DNA of 64,000 bases. Origin: Actinomyces sp. oral taxon 171 str. F0337 (GTDB lineage Bacteria > Actinomycetota > Actinomycetes > Actinomycetales > Actinomycetaceae). Made by a program: the position numbers and the translations under genes. Of the stretch, positions 8,078-17,180 are shown in pieces; the stretch's first letter is position 1; every line of letters begins with the position of its first letter. The notes under the pieces were generated by a model. That model did no database searches. It was not told the origin of the DNA and was given only the letters and a program-made list of their open reading frames with translations. The stretch covers positions 2,604,001 through 2,668,000 of the forward strand of contig NZ_CP040005.1 in NCBI RefSeq assembly GCF_005696555.1, given 5' to 3'.

Positions 8078-10282
8078 ATGGAATCCACATCTTCTCAGCC
8101 CACCTCGCCCTCACCCTCCGACGCCGAGGAGACCGCCAGCACCGGCACCGAGGTATCTCCGGCACCCCTGGATCACGACGATGCCGCGCTCAGCGATCAC
8201 CCACGCCTGCTGGCATGCATGCGCGCCCTGCTCGCCGGCAGCGTCATCGCCCTGATCGCGGCAGTCGTTCTGTTCTTCGCCTGGAACAGTGGCATCAAAG
8301 GCGTCGGGCAGATAGCGATCACCCAGTCATGGAAACGATGCGCACTGCTGCTGGTGCTGTGGCTCGTGGGCGCCTCCGTATGGCCCACGCCTTACTACCG
8401 TGCTTCCGGAGCGAACAGGATTCGGACGGGTGTCATGACGGCCCTCAAGCTCCTGCCCGTGGCCGGGGTTGCAACATGCACCGTCTACGCCTGCCTTCCG
8501 GTCCTGCAGTTGTGGAGGGAGACGTCCTCCACCTTCGGTGTCCGTCTTGGCGAACTCCTGGCTTTCGCGATGGGCATCGCCGCGTTCGGGCTGATCGTGA
8601 TGTCGCACATCGGACTCTGGGCGGCCCGTTCAGTCACCCTCCCCGCCGAGGAGACGCACAGCGGCGAGTTGTACCCCGACGAGCTGGATCTCTGGTTCAG
8701 CCGCCCTCGGGGCACTGGGTTAAGGCAGAGGTGGCTCCGCGCTCTTCACGGCCACCCCTTCCGCCGTCTCAGCACGGCTGCCATCGCAGCCCTGCCCGCA
8801 ATTGGCCTTGTGACCGGCTTCGGCGCCCCCTACTTCACGTTGAGAAGCACGCACGCCAATACCCCCACGATCACGCAGACCACGGCACCCGCGATCGATT
8901 CCGCCCAGCTCCCCACCTACCCCACATCCTTCGGAGCACGGAAGGCGTGGGTGAAGGATGTCGACGGCTTCCTCGACATCGCCGGCGGCGCCGCGGGCCC
9001 CATCCTCCTCACCAAGGACACGGTCACCGGAATCAACCCCGCTGACGGCTCGGCGCGATGGCAGTACCGCCGTGCCGGCGCCGAGTTCCGCATCTGGCCA
9101 CTCAAGAACGATCCTGTCGCGTCGGGCAAGCAGGGTCTTATCACCAGCCCGAACGGGCGATACGTGGCAGTGGTCGCCATAGACCCCATCACCTACACAT
9201 CCATGAGCTCGGAATGGCCAGAACTCGAAGGCGAGTCCCCGGTCACGACCTTAGTGTTCGACGCCGTCACCGGGAAGATCGTTGTGGAGCACCCCCGCAA
9301 GGCCGGAGACTACGACGACACATTTCAGGTCAGCGATTCAGCTCTTCTTGACGGCACCGTCGCCTACTCCCTGAGTGACGGCTCACGGATGTGGGATCTC
9401 AAAGACTTCAAGCTGGATTATACCTTTTTACCCCCAGTAGCCAACGAGTATGCTGGCACAGCGGGCCACTCCAGTTTCATTCTCGGGTATGACGGCGGCC
9501 GTGACTCTCTGGGAGTCATCTCTCAGACCAACCCCTCACATCCCAGGAGAGTCAAAGGAACTCTTCACGAGCAGGAACGGGGAGATGTTGTCACCGCCCG
9601 AGGGTGGATCGGCGTCTACGACGACCGCGCCCCGCAGGGCCATCTAGACGAGGAGGCGAAAGCTCGCCGCGCGCACGCGGTCAACCTGGACGCCCTCAGT
9701 GAGGCACCTGAGGCAGACGCCCGCACTTTCGACCTGGGAACAACACTGGGGATCAACGTCTCAGCATCGCTCTCCACCAGCACAATCTCCGTCTTCCCGG
9801 CGACGACGCCGGACGGACAACCCACCGAGCTCAGTAACCTTGAAGACTCTTCGACGTGGGAGGGTTCGAGCAGAGTCGGAACGGTCTTCAGTCCTGCGAC
9901 CATGACGGTCGCACCACTCGATCAGTCTCCGCACTATGTTACGGCAGTGGGGATCACGGCAATGAGCCTTAAAAGCGGCACACCCGCAACACAGAAATCC
10001 CAAGACGGCCGCTATATCACAACCACAGGAGACGGCCGCATCACCATCAAAACAGGAGACGGGAATATTACCGCAGTCTCCGACGTCAAACCAGGTTCCA
10101 TCTACTATTCTCCACGATCGAGCGAATATAATTTCGCGCTGGATGACATCTCATCTCACTGGGAATCTCGCAAAGAGATATCCGTATTGAGCACTCCAGG
10201 AGTCACTATCGCCATTCTCAACAATTCACCAGAATATCTTCGATCTTCACAGACCTTTCGGCTCTACGGCATCCCAGGATGA
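8078..10282 (+). CDS. Type-B membrane protein B3, divergent N terminus
   Basis: 734 residues. It differs from the other B proteins in starting MESTSSQPTSPSP, without the MPPTPDAD leader or the promoter spacer. Hydrophobic segments lie at about 48-70, 86-103, 118-140, 152-180 and 230-255. The external domain shows GPILLTKDTVTGINPADG, ITSPNGRYVAVVA, LVFDAVTGKIVVEHP, TVAYSLSDGSRMW and AGHSSFILG. There is an extra low-complexity part near residues 640-670 (DGRYITTTGDGRITIKTGDG). It ends STPGVTIAILN...RLYGIPG. The 3' third is more A/T-rich by eye. A4 follows with a 6-nt gap rather than an overlap. Confidence 0.72.
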   Translation: MESTSSQPTSPSPSDAEETASTGTEVSPAPLDHDDAALSDHPRLLACMRALLAGSVIALIAAVVLFFAWNSGIKGVGQIAITQSWKRCALLLVLWLVGASVWPTPYYRASGANRIRTGVMTALKLLPVAGVATCTVYACLPVLQLWRETSSTFGVRLGELLAFAMGIAAFGLIVMSHIGLWAARSVTLPAEETHSGELYPDELDLWFSRPRGTGLRQRWLRALHGHPFRRLSTAAIAALPAIGLVTGFGAPYFTLRSTHANTPTITQTTAPAIDSAQLPTYPTSFGARKAWVKDVDGFLDIAGGAAGPILLTKDTVTGINPADGSARWQYRRAGAEFRIWPLKNDPVASGKQGLITSPNGRYVAVVAIDPITYTSMSSEWPELEGESPVTTLVFDAVTGKIVVEHPRKAGDYDDTFQVSDSALLDGTVAYSLSDGSRMWDLKDFKLDYTFLPPVANEYAGTAGHSSFILGYDGGRDSLGVISQTNPSHPRRVKGTLHEQERGDVVTARGWIGVYDDRAPQGHLDEEAKARRAHAVNLDALSEAPEADARTFDLGTTLGINVSASLSTSTISVFPATTPDGQPTELSNLEDSSTWEGSSRVGTVFSPATMTVAPLDQSPHYVTAVGITAMSLKSGTPATQKSQDGRYITTTGDGRITIKTGDGNITAVSDVKPGSIYYSPRSSEYNFALDDISSHWESRKEISVLSTPGVTIAILNNSPEYLRSSQTFRLYGIPG

Positions 10283-10288
10283 GCACAC

Positions 10289-11491
10289 ATGACCACACAA
10301 GCATCTCATTCCATGAGCGCCCAGGAGAGACGAGGTCCCGGAGTACGCCTCCTGACGCTGCTACTGCTGCTTTCACTCATGGTGACCGCCTGCCGCTCCA
10401 ACTCACGTGCGTCTTCCTCGAGCACGGCGCCACCCATGTCATCAACGTCTCTCACAGCAGAACAGATGAAGGAATGCCAAGACGAAGCGCTCGATTGGAT
10501 AAGCGACCCGGAATCTGAAGATCCTTCCTACCTTCCCGCGCAGGGAGCGGATATATGTGTCATCCAGTCATTCAATGCCGCGGACCAGGAATCGACACTC
10601 ATCGCACGGTACGAGGCCTCTGACAAGGAGCCCCGGTGGGCGATGTCCCTGACGCCGAGAATTGCGGCCTACGGACGTGACGAGAACGACACGGATGCTC
10701 AGCCGGCGCAGGAGCTGGCCGGAGACGTCCTCAGATCCCGTACCGCAGGCTATGCAACCGTGAGCCCGAACGGGAAGTACCTCTCCCTGGTACTGCGTCC
10801 ACCGGAGGTCGCCAGCGACAGCCCCCGCCACGCTCGGCAGACACCTGCCATGCCCGCCGAGCAGCGGACGACCGTTGTCGTTTTTGACGCGAGCTCCGGA
10901 AAGCCGGTGCGCACGGCGGAGGTCTCCGGGCTGGTCCTGGGGCAGGCCCTCACCAGCGAGTCACTCGCCGTCGAGACCGCTGACGCCTACTATCCCGCCG
11001 GCGCGGGCAAGGGACGCATCAGCGTCTTCTCACTGACGGACACAACGTCGTCTCCGACGTCTTTTAACACCAGCCTGTGGCTCGCAGGCTCCGGGAAGAA
11101 CTCTCTTCTGCTGTCCTCACAGCCTGCCCACTCCCACGACACCGCCACGACCTCCACGGTGACGCAGGTCGATCTTCACGGCAAGCACCTGGCCTCCTTC
11201 ACCAATTCCAGCGAGATCCTTCTCGGCGGGTGGGTCAGGCGGTGCACCTATCTTCCCGATGAGGGGCGACTTCACTGGGAGGTCGTCGACACCAACTCGG
11301 GCACGGTCTACAACGAGGACACCGATAACGCCGTGGCGCGACGAGTCCCCACTGGTCCGGGGCTCCTCATCAGCCAGGTTGTCATCAACGACAAGGGATA
11401 CCGGGAGTCAGGCACACCACGCTTCTGGCTCAGCGCCGCCGACGACGGTCACCGCCACACCGAGAACCTCGAGCAGTTCAAGAAGAACTGA
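10289..11491 (+). CDS. Type-A propeller-like lipoprotein A4
   Basis: 400 residues from ATG 10289, six bases after the B3 stop. The alternative ATGA-overlap start at 10279 opens a frame that ends after 79 codons and is rejected. The signal peptide has a leucine-rich core and lipobox LMVTAC near residue 35. The central strands VSPNGKYLSLVLRPP, VVVFDASSGKPVRTAEV and LGQALTSESLAVETADAYY are closer to A1 than to A2 or A3. The region after NTSLWLAGS is shorter than in A2. The tail is FWLSAADDGHRHTENLEQF plus KKN, nearly identical at DNA level to A2. Spacer copy 3 follows. Confidence 0.77.
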   Translation: MTTQASHSMSAQERRGPGVRLLTLLLLLSLMVTACRSNSRASSSSTAPPMSSTSLTAEQMKECQDEALDWISDPESEDPSYLPAQGADICVIQSFNAADQESTLIARYEASDKEPRWAMSLTPRIAAYGRDENDTDAQPAQELAGDVLRSRTAGYATVSPNGKYLSLVLRPPEVASDSPRHARQTPAMPAEQRTTVVVFDASSGKPVRTAEVSGLVLGQALTSESLAVETADAYYPAGAGKGRISVFSLTDTTSSPTSFNTSLWLAGSGKNSLLLSSQPAHSHDTATTSTVTQVDLHGKHLASFTNSSEILLGGWVRRCTYLPDEGRLHWEVVDTNSGTVYNEDTDNAVARRVPTGPGLLISQVVINDKGYRESGTPRFWLSAADDGHRHTENLEQFKKN

Positions 11492-11648
11492 GGCGCGGGC
11501 CAGGACGCCCCAACCGGGCGGCACTGGGAGCAACCGAAGCAGCACCAGTAGCCCAGCCCTCTGGATCGCTACTTCCCTTGTCCGTTCAACCGGGTGAATA
11601 CGGCGCAAACACCAGACATCGTCACGGATGGGTCACCACAATAGGCTC
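11492..11648 (+). promoter_or_regulatory. Conserved array spacer, copy 3, with promoter for B4 (leaderless)
   Basis: This is the third spacer copy, about 157 nt, alignable along its length with 4554-4703. The -35-like element is CAGACA and the -10-like element CACAAT, 18 nt apart. The ATG at 11649 is six bases after CACAAT. The in-frame ATG at 11628 lies within the promoter and is not preferred. The homology continues into the first ~240 coding bases of B4. Confidence 0.55.
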
Positions 11649-13805
11649 ATGCCTCCCACGCCCGACGCCGACACCAACGACAACGGCTCCGATCAGCCCG
11701 GCACCCGGCCGGACACAGCCGACTCCGGCAACGATGCCTTGAAGAAGCCGGACACGGGGGAAGCCGAGGCCAGCACCGACCGCGAAGCCACTGAGGCCGG
11801 CGAGGCCGCTGCCACCGACAGCGAGGGCGAGCCCTTCCCACCGCGCGGTGTCCTCACCCTGCGCGCCCTGCGCTGGGGCGGAGTGTTAGCGATGTTTGCC
11901 TCGTCGAGTATCGCAAAATTACTGAGTTCGACCTACAAGATCGACATCGACGTCCTTCACATAAAATCAGTGCGACCTTTCTCCGACTTGGAAGTACAGG
12001 CTACCGTCGCAATTTTCGCACTACAGCTCCTCTTATGGTCCTTCGCCGCCGTCGCCAATCAGTTGAGACGGACGGCAACAATTATCACAGTCGGCCTCAT
12101 TGCACTACTTGGTGCCACGACGGCAGGCATCAATATTCACCACTGGATGACAGTATACGAGCGATCAGGAATCTCCATCCCCATTTTCCTGTGCCACGCA
12201 GCAGAGACCCTCGGCTTCACAACACTCATCTGCACGAGCGTCATCCTGCATCGCGTACGAACCCTACTTTCCACGCACCCTAGGCAGCTCAGCAATCCGG
12301 CCCGCTGGCGCAAGCTGTATCTCCCGGCACGTCCTCAGCCAGGCGAGAGCAGCGTCAAGGTAACCAAGCAAGCATCATTAAAACTCCAACCGCTCACGAA
12401 GATAAAACTTGCTGCCATATCACTCACACCAATCTTCGCACTCTCATTGCTGACATCAACGGCACACTATTTCGTGACACCTTTGATACACAGCACCTCT
12501 GCCGCACCTCACAAGACAGCACCCATCGCAACAACAATCAACACCAAAACGAGTTGGGTCAAAGATATGGTGGGAGTCGAACACGTCATCGCCGGTTCGG
12601 CAGGACCTATTGTGATAAACAGCGAGGGGATCACAGCATTAGAGCCAGCCCACGGCAGCACCCTATGGACATACGGAGCAACCCTTAACACGCTATATGC
12701 CTTTACAAGCCCCAACAGAGACTACCTCGCTCTCAGGGCAAGAATCCCAGATGATCTAGGCATCAATTCTGATGAATATTTGTCTGCATCCGACCCACCA
12801 GAGACGACACTGGTATTTGACACTCGAACAGGCGCTCCCGTCATAAGGCACATGAGCCACGGCGGCACCTTACAGCTCACAGATTCCGCCCTTCTCGACG
12901 GGGATACCGCATACTCTTTGAAGGACGGAATGAAGTTGTGGAGCGACAGCGACTCCATTGATACCACGTTCATGGGGGCAGCCGGCCACAGTACCTTCAT
13001 TGTCTCAACCTTCGAACAAGACAATGAGGACACAGATGAAGAAAAATGGACAGGAACCTCAAGCATCGCTGTGGCTCCCGACACCAACCCGTCCACACGC
13101 ACCCGCATCGACAACCTCCTCATTGATCCGATGGTCGTCGATAACTTACGGTCGCGAAGCCACAGCGATGACATGGGAGCAAATCCGGTCATCATTTCTG
13201 GATGGGTCGCCCAGTTCACCAATCAGAGCGACGAGAACGGGAACCCCACTGCACACGCTATCAACATCGATCAGGCCTCTAAGGGCGATTCCAGCAACAT
13301 GGACAGAATTCCTCTTGGCGCAGCGTCAGGTATTAACGAAGTCGCCTCCACCGCATCTCAAACTTTGTCGACATACCCTTACTACGGTTCCGACAAGTCC
13401 ATATATGACGTCATGGCGGCTTGGCACACTCCACGCGTCGCCACAGTATTCACGCCCACGAACAGGACGCCCACACCTGCCGAACACTACCCAGGCCTAG
13501 CCTCTGCGTATGCAGGAACCGCGTCCCGTTCAGTCGACGGATCTGTTACAGCAACAATCACTTTACGCCCTTCAGACGGCTCGCCGGAACTTGCTATTCC
13601 AGTCAGAGGCAACACTATTGACACCAGTCCACTCAGTCTCTCAGAAGAAGAGCATCAATTCATCGCAGTCAAAGGCGACGAACAGAGACCTTACGTGAAG
13701 TTCACGAGCACTCCAGGAATCACCGTTATCGCCCTGAACACTAGCGGCCCTAATAGCAGCTCCTCAGTCTATCGACTTTACGGAGTCACAGAGAGGAACG
13801 CATGA
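11649..13805 (+). CDS. Type-B membrane protein B4, chimeric
   Basis: 718 residues from ATG 11649. The first ~80 residues (MPPTPDADTNDNG to LTLRALRWGG) match B1 and B2 closely, DNA included. Immediately after, near base 11880, similarity drops and base composition becomes visibly more A/T-rich. The topology is kept: segments near 79-97, 118-140, 148-170, 177-200 and 255-278, then the external domain with GPIVINSEGITALEPAHG, LVFDTRTGAPVIRH, LQLTDSALLDG, AYSLKDGMKLW and AGHSTFIVS. The end is TPGITVIALN...RLYGVTERNA. The abrupt switch suggests that a foreign or anciently diverged B body acquired the array promoter and leader. The stop overlaps A5. Confidence 0.73.
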   Translation: MPPTPDADTNDNGSDQPGTRPDTADSGNDALKKPDTGEAEASTDREATEAGEAAATDSEGEPFPPRGVLTLRALRWGGVLAMFASSSIAKLLSSTYKIDIDVLHIKSVRPFSDLEVQATVAIFALQLLLWSFAAVANQLRRTATIITVGLIALLGATTAGINIHHWMTVYERSGISIPIFLCHAAETLGFTTLICTSVILHRVRTLLSTHPRQLSNPARWRKLYLPARPQPGESSVKVTKQASLKLQPLTKIKLAAISLTPIFALSLLTSTAHYFVTPLIHSTSAAPHKTAPIATTINTKTSWVKDMVGVEHVIAGSAGPIVINSEGITALEPAHGSTLWTYGATLNTLYAFTSPNRDYLALRARIPDDLGINSDEYLSASDPPETTLVFDTRTGAPVIRHMSHGGTLQLTDSALLDGDTAYSLKDGMKLWSDSDSIDTTFMGAAGHSTFIVSTFEQDNEDTDEEKWTGTSSIAVAPDTNPSTRTRIDNLLIDPMVVDNLRSRSHSDDMGANPVIISGWVAQFTNQSDENGNPTAHAINIDQASKGDSSNMDRIPLGAASGINEVASTASQTLSTYPYYGSDKSIYDVMAAWHTPRVATVFTPTNRTPTPAEHYPGLASAYAGTASRSVDGSVTATITLRPSDGSPELAIPVRGNTIDTSPLSLSEEEHQFIAVKGDEQRPYVKFTSTPGITVIALNTSGPNSSSSVYRLYGVTERNA

Positions 13806-15034
13806 CATCCCCACACACTGCCGAATCTCGCTCACCCATGGAACAGGAACTACGTAGAGACGTCAGGGCATTCACCGCTCTAGCGCTTGCGATCGCAATT
13901 ATGCTGACAACCAGCACCTGCCATTACCATCGCTCTTTGGATTCCGACATTGGACTTACTGTCACATCACTGAACCTCTCGAAAGCTGAGGAGATGGATT
14001 CTTCCGAAAATCCTCCCGACCTCTCCGTGCGAAATAACTCCATCGCCGCAAACGGACACTACATTAGTGGAGTAAGCCAACATACAGACGAGGCCACCGG
14101 AGCTGAACCTCCTTCGATCTCTGTATTTGGAAGGAGATCCTCAGATAAGGCCCTGGTATGGGCCACACGAATTACGGCAAACGACTTCACATCGTCTCTC
14201 ACTGAAGAGAGTAACGCAAGCTCTTCAAGCGACCGTTCGTCGACCATTGAGACCACCAATCTTCTCAACCCCTGGACTTTGAGCCCCAACGGGAAGTATG
14301 TAGCATTCGAACTCAATAGTTCATCCAAGTCAGTCACATACTTCGCGGTGGTCGACACCTCCACCGGAGAAGTTGTCCAGACAACCCATGTCACTCGAAG
14401 AATCATTGGTGTGGCACTCACTGAAACACATCTTGCTGTCGAAACATCTGACCAGCCGTTCCCCGGAGGGGACGGACACGCCACATTAACAATTCTTTCT
14501 TTATCGCAACAGGACTCACCTCCAACCACTCTACCCACGACGCAGTGGATTATTGGCTCCAGCCACAGGTCGTTCCTCATGACCGACAGCCTGTGGAATG
14601 GTTCCTGCATGGAAAACAGCTGTCCCCCCAGAACAGTGAGTCGCATAGACGGCCAAGGCCGCATGATCGACATCGTCACTGGAGTCACCTACACCTACTC
14701 CGGCGGCTGGATAATGCGATATTCTGACCCGACCTCTGCATCATCGTTATTTAATCAGTCCCACGGCCGTATCGATCAGCAAGAACGTGATACTGCACGC
14801 ACTCAATTGGCAGGAATTCGGCGGGAACTCGTGGATCCCGATTCAGGTCAACACACCGACATCACAGATCTCCTGATGAAAGAAGTCGGCCTCCCCACAG
14901 GGCCAGGTCTCCTTGCGCTCAAGCGGGTTCCCTCAGAGGACGGCAACGCCAAGTACGCCCCTGTTTTTTGGCTCAGCTCGACCGATGACGGCCACCCGCA
15001 CACCGAGAACCTCGAGCAGTTCAAGAGCAACTGA
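13802..15034 (+). CDS. Type-A propeller-like lipoprotein A5, most divergent copy
   Basis: 410 residues. ATG 13802 overlaps the B4 stop and has AGAGGAA upstream. The lipobox is TTSTC near residue 40. Strands are recognisable but weaker than in the others: LSPNGKYVAFEL, AVVDTSTGEVVQT, GVALTETHLAVETS and TTQWIIGS. The last ~30 codons return to high similarity with A3: FWLSSTDDGHPHTENLEQF plus KSN. Like B4 the body is A/T-richer by eye, while the 3' end looks like the rest of the array. This is the last gene of the array; an imperfect hairpin follows. Confidence 0.75.
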   Translation: MTSPHTAESRSPMEQELRRDVRAFTALALAIAIMLTTSTCHYHRSLDSDIGLTVTSLNLSKAEEMDSSENPPDLSVRNNSIAANGHYISGVSQHTDEATGAEPPSISVFGRRSSDKALVWATRITANDFTSSLTEESNASSSSDRSSTIETTNLLNPWTLSPNGKYVAFELNSSSKSVTYFAVVDTSTGEVVQTTHVTRRIIGVALTETHLAVETSDQPFPGGDGHATLTILSLSQQDSPPTTLPTTQWIIGSSHRSFLMTDSLWNGSCMENSCPPRTVSRIDGQGRMIDIVTGVTYTYSGGWIMRYSDPTSASSLFNQSHGRIDQQERDTARTQLAGIRRELVDPDSGQHTDITDLLMKEVGLPTGPGLLALKRVPSEDGNAKYAPVFWLSSTDDGHPHTENLEQFKSN

Positions 15035-15072
15035 AGCACGAGCCTGCGGCCCCATCTCCTGTCACCGCTCCC

Positions 15073-15115
15073 CCGAGGCTCGCAAGCATTCTGCGGTGGC
15101 TGCGAGCGGCCTCGG
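15073..15115. terminator. Imperfect hairpin between convergent A5 and sugar kinase genes
   Basis: CCGAGGCTCGCA at 15073-15084 can pair with TGCGAGCGGCCTCGG at 15101-15115, leaving a three-base bulge and a 16-nt loop. It sits between two convergent genes, so it could stop transcription from both sides. There is no T-run. Called from position and pairing only. Confidence 0.4.
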
Positions 15116-15143
15116 CTCTCTCGCCTCGCTCGTCGGGCCGCGC

Positions 15144-16127
15144 TTATCCGAAGTGCTGCTCGACTGCGGCGACGTCCCCGTAGGAGGTCTGCGCCCCCAC
15201 TGAGGTCGTCGCGAAGGCGGAGACGGCCGAGGCCGCACCTGCCGCCTCCTTGAGCCCGGCGCCTGCGGCGAGCGCCGCCAGTAGCGTGCCCAGGAAGGAG
15301 TCGCCGGCACCGGTGGTGTCCACGACATCAGCCGGGAAGGGATCGATCGGGGTGATCTCCTCCCCCTCGATCACCATCGACCCGCGGCCCCCCAGGGTCA
15401 CCACCGCGGAGGGGATCCCCATGGCGGCCAGTCTCCTTGCGCAATCGCCCCAGTCCGTGGCGTCGTCGGCCCTCTCGCGCTCCGGCTCGGCCGCCGTGTC
15501 GCTCGTGCCCGGCTTCAGCATGTCGGCGAGCTCATGCTCGTTGACGACCAGGACGTCAATGGCCTCCAGGAGCCCGGCGGACAGGATGGGGTGGAACGGG
15601 GAGTTGTTGAAGACCACGCGGGTGCCGGCGTCGTGGGCAATACGGGCCGCGGCCTCGACCGCGTCGGGGCTGACCTCCATGCACAGCCCCAGCACGCGGG
15701 CGCCGCGGATGACGTCCTGGTGCCGCTGCGCCGTCGAGACGTCCACCCTCCCGTTCGCACCGGGAGACACCACGATGGTGTTGTCCCCCGCGGAGTCCAC
15801 GGTGATGATGGCGGTGCCGGTGGCCACGTCCTCGCGCTGAACCGCCGCGGTGTCCACGCCGGCGCGCTGGAGGGACTCGATGAGCAGATCGCCGTGACCG
15901 TCGGCTCCGACGGCTCCGATCATCCTGACACGAGCGCCGAGAAGGCCGGCCTGAACCGCCTGGTTCGCCGACTTGCCTCCCGGCAGGATCACCAGGTCCT
16001 CCCCGCTGATCGTCTCACCGGGCCTGGGGAAGCGCTCCGTTCGGACCGTCAGGTCAGCATTGAGCGATCCGAAGACGGCGACCTCGCCGGATACGTCGCC
16101 CAGGACAGTACGCACACCAGCTCCCAT
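15144..16127 (-). CDS. PfkB-family sugar kinase, ribokinase-like
   Basis: About 327 residues from ATG 16127, chosen because AGAGAGGAA lies just upstream; a longer frame to 16184 has no such site. PfkB signatures are clear: an N-terminal AVFGSLNADL strand, the substrate/PfkB-1 region ILPGGKSANQA, and the C-terminal nucleotide and catalytic loop DTTGAGDSFLGTLLAALAAG with the catalytic Asp in GAGD. The family phosphorylates ribose or related sugars and nucleosides with ATP in the cytoplasm; the overall pattern favours ribokinase. A ~25-residue acidic insert (GTSDTAAEPERERADD) sits after the NEHELADM motif. There is no neighbouring sugar transporter, so the substrate is open. It lies just downstream of the LysR gene on the same strand. 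Confidence 0.8.
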   Translation of the reverse strand: MGAGVRTVLGDVSGEVAVFGSLNADLTVRTERFPRPGETISGEDLVILPGGKSANQAVQAGLLGARVRMIGAVGADGHGDLLIESLQRAGVDTAAVQREDVATGTAIITVDSAGDNTIVVSPGANGRVDVSTAQRHQDVIRGARVLGLCMEVSPDAVEAAARIAHDAGTRVVFNNSPFHPILSAGLLEAIDVLVVNEHELADMLKPGTSDTAAEPERERADDATDWGDCARRLAAMGIPSAVVTLGGRGSMVIEGEEITPIDPFPADVVDTTGAGDSFLGTLLAALAAGAGLKEAAGAASAVSAFATTSVGAQTSYGDVAAVEQHFG

Positions 16128-16180
16128 GTCCGGTTCCTCTCTGTGCTGCAGCACGGACACACGCCCCATCACACCACACC

Positions 16181-17098
16181 TCACCGCGAGGCAGTACTCC
16201 CACCGGTCCTGACCGCGGGCCGGCGCAGGCTCGTGCGGCGGGCCGCCGTCCGGCAGGCCTCCACCAGGACGTCAATGGCCAGCGGTCGGGGCTGCTCGGC
16301 GCGAGTGACCGCCTCGACGCGCCGCTGCTCGCGGGCCAGCGGCCGCACCTGGACCCCCTCGTGCCGGTAGGCGCTCAGCGCCATCCCGGGTAGCAGGGCA
16401 GCCCCCACCCCGGCGGCGACGAGCGCCTGCACGGCCACGTAGTCGTCGGAGGCGTAGGCGGTCTCGGGTGTGAAGCCGTTGGCCCGCCCCACGGCGATGA
16501 GCTCCTCGTGGCAGCGCGCGCAGCCGGTCACCCACCGGCACTGGGCGCCGTCGGCGATGCGAGTGATGCCGCCGGGGTGGGTGACGAGGTAGAGGACGTC
16601 GTCGAGCAGGTGCTCGGCCTGGAGGCCCTCGCCGGCGTCGTCGTCGATGTAGGAGAAGGACAGGGCCGCGTCCACCCGCCCACGCCGCAGCGCGTCGAGG
16701 GCCTCGGGCGGCTCGGCGTCGACGAGCTCGACCTCCAGGCCCGGGTACCGCTGGCCGACGACGTCGAGCACCCCCGGCACCAGGGAGGCCACCGCGGAGG
16801 GGAAGGCCGCCAGGCGCACGCGCCCCGCCTCCGCGCGGGCCATGGAGACGACCTCGCGCTCGGTGCGGTCCAGCAGGTCGAGGACCTCCTGGCCCCGGGC
16901 CGCCAGCGCCCGACCCTCCTCGGTGAGCCGCACGCCGCGCCCGGCCCGCGTCAGCAGGACCGCGCCGGTCGCGCGCGACAGGGCGGCGAGCTGGTGGGAG
17001 ACGGTGGACTGGCTGAAGCCCAGGGACTCAGCGGCGGCCGAGACGGTGCCGAGGCGGGAGAGCTCCACGAGGGCCCGCAGCTGCTGCACATCGATCAC
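16181..17098 (-). CDS. LysR-family transcriptional regulator
   Basis: 305 residues, GTG start at 17098. The N-terminal winged helix is typical: QQLRALVELSRLGTVSAAAESLGFSQSTVSHQLAALSRATGA, then LLTRAGRGVRLTEEG. A LysR effector domain occupies residues ~90-290, with RVRLAAFPSAVASLVPGVL and a G-G-A-L-L-P-G stretch. It is transcribed divergently from the dehydratase-like gene at 17181 across 82 bp, the usual layout for a LysR protein controlling its neighbour and itself. The residues CRWVTGCARCHEEL near 190 form an unusual Cys-rich patch, possibly metal or redox sensitive (inference). The ligand is unknown; an amino acid is plausible from context. Confidence 0.85.
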   Translation of the reverse strand: MIDVQQLRALVELSRLGTVSAAAESLGFSQSTVSHQLAALSRATGAVLLTRAGRGVRLTEEGRALAARGQEVLDLLDRTEREVVSMARAEAGRVRLAAFPSAVASLVPGVLDVVGQRYPGLEVELVDAEPPEALDALRRGRVDAALSFSYIDDDAGEGLQAEHLLDDVLYLVTHPGGITRIADGAQCRWVTGCARCHEELIAVGRANGFTPETAYASDDYVAVQALVAAGVGAALLPGMALSAYRHEGVQVRPLAREQRRVEAVTRAEQPRPLAIDVLVEACRTAARRTSLRRPAVRTGGSTASR

Positions 17099-17180
17099 AC
17101 CACTAATTATGTCCTGCGTCGATGGGTATTGGTCAAAAGATTCATTGGACCGATACTCCGGCCGTCCGCATCATGAAGCC

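Larger units (their letters stand above)
1..15034 (+). repeat. Tandem array of alternating B (membrane propeller) and A (lipoprotein) paralogues
   Basis: Ten consecutive genes on the plus strand alternate between two paralogous types in the order B0 (partial)-A1-B1-A2-B2-A3-B3-A4-B4-A5. B-to-A junctions overlap by ATGA, except B3-A4, which has a 6-nt gap. A-to-B junctions carry a conserved 130-160 nt spacer at three places and a 24-nt gap at A3-B3. Inferred transcription units are B1-A2, B2-A3-B3-A4 and B4-A5. The array continues left of the window. No known function is assigned. Confidence 0.85.

Noticed and set aside
10279..10518. ATGA-overlap start for lipoprotein A4 at 10279
   Set aside because: That frame ends after 79 codons without signal peptide; the frame at 10289 has the lipobox and family sequence.
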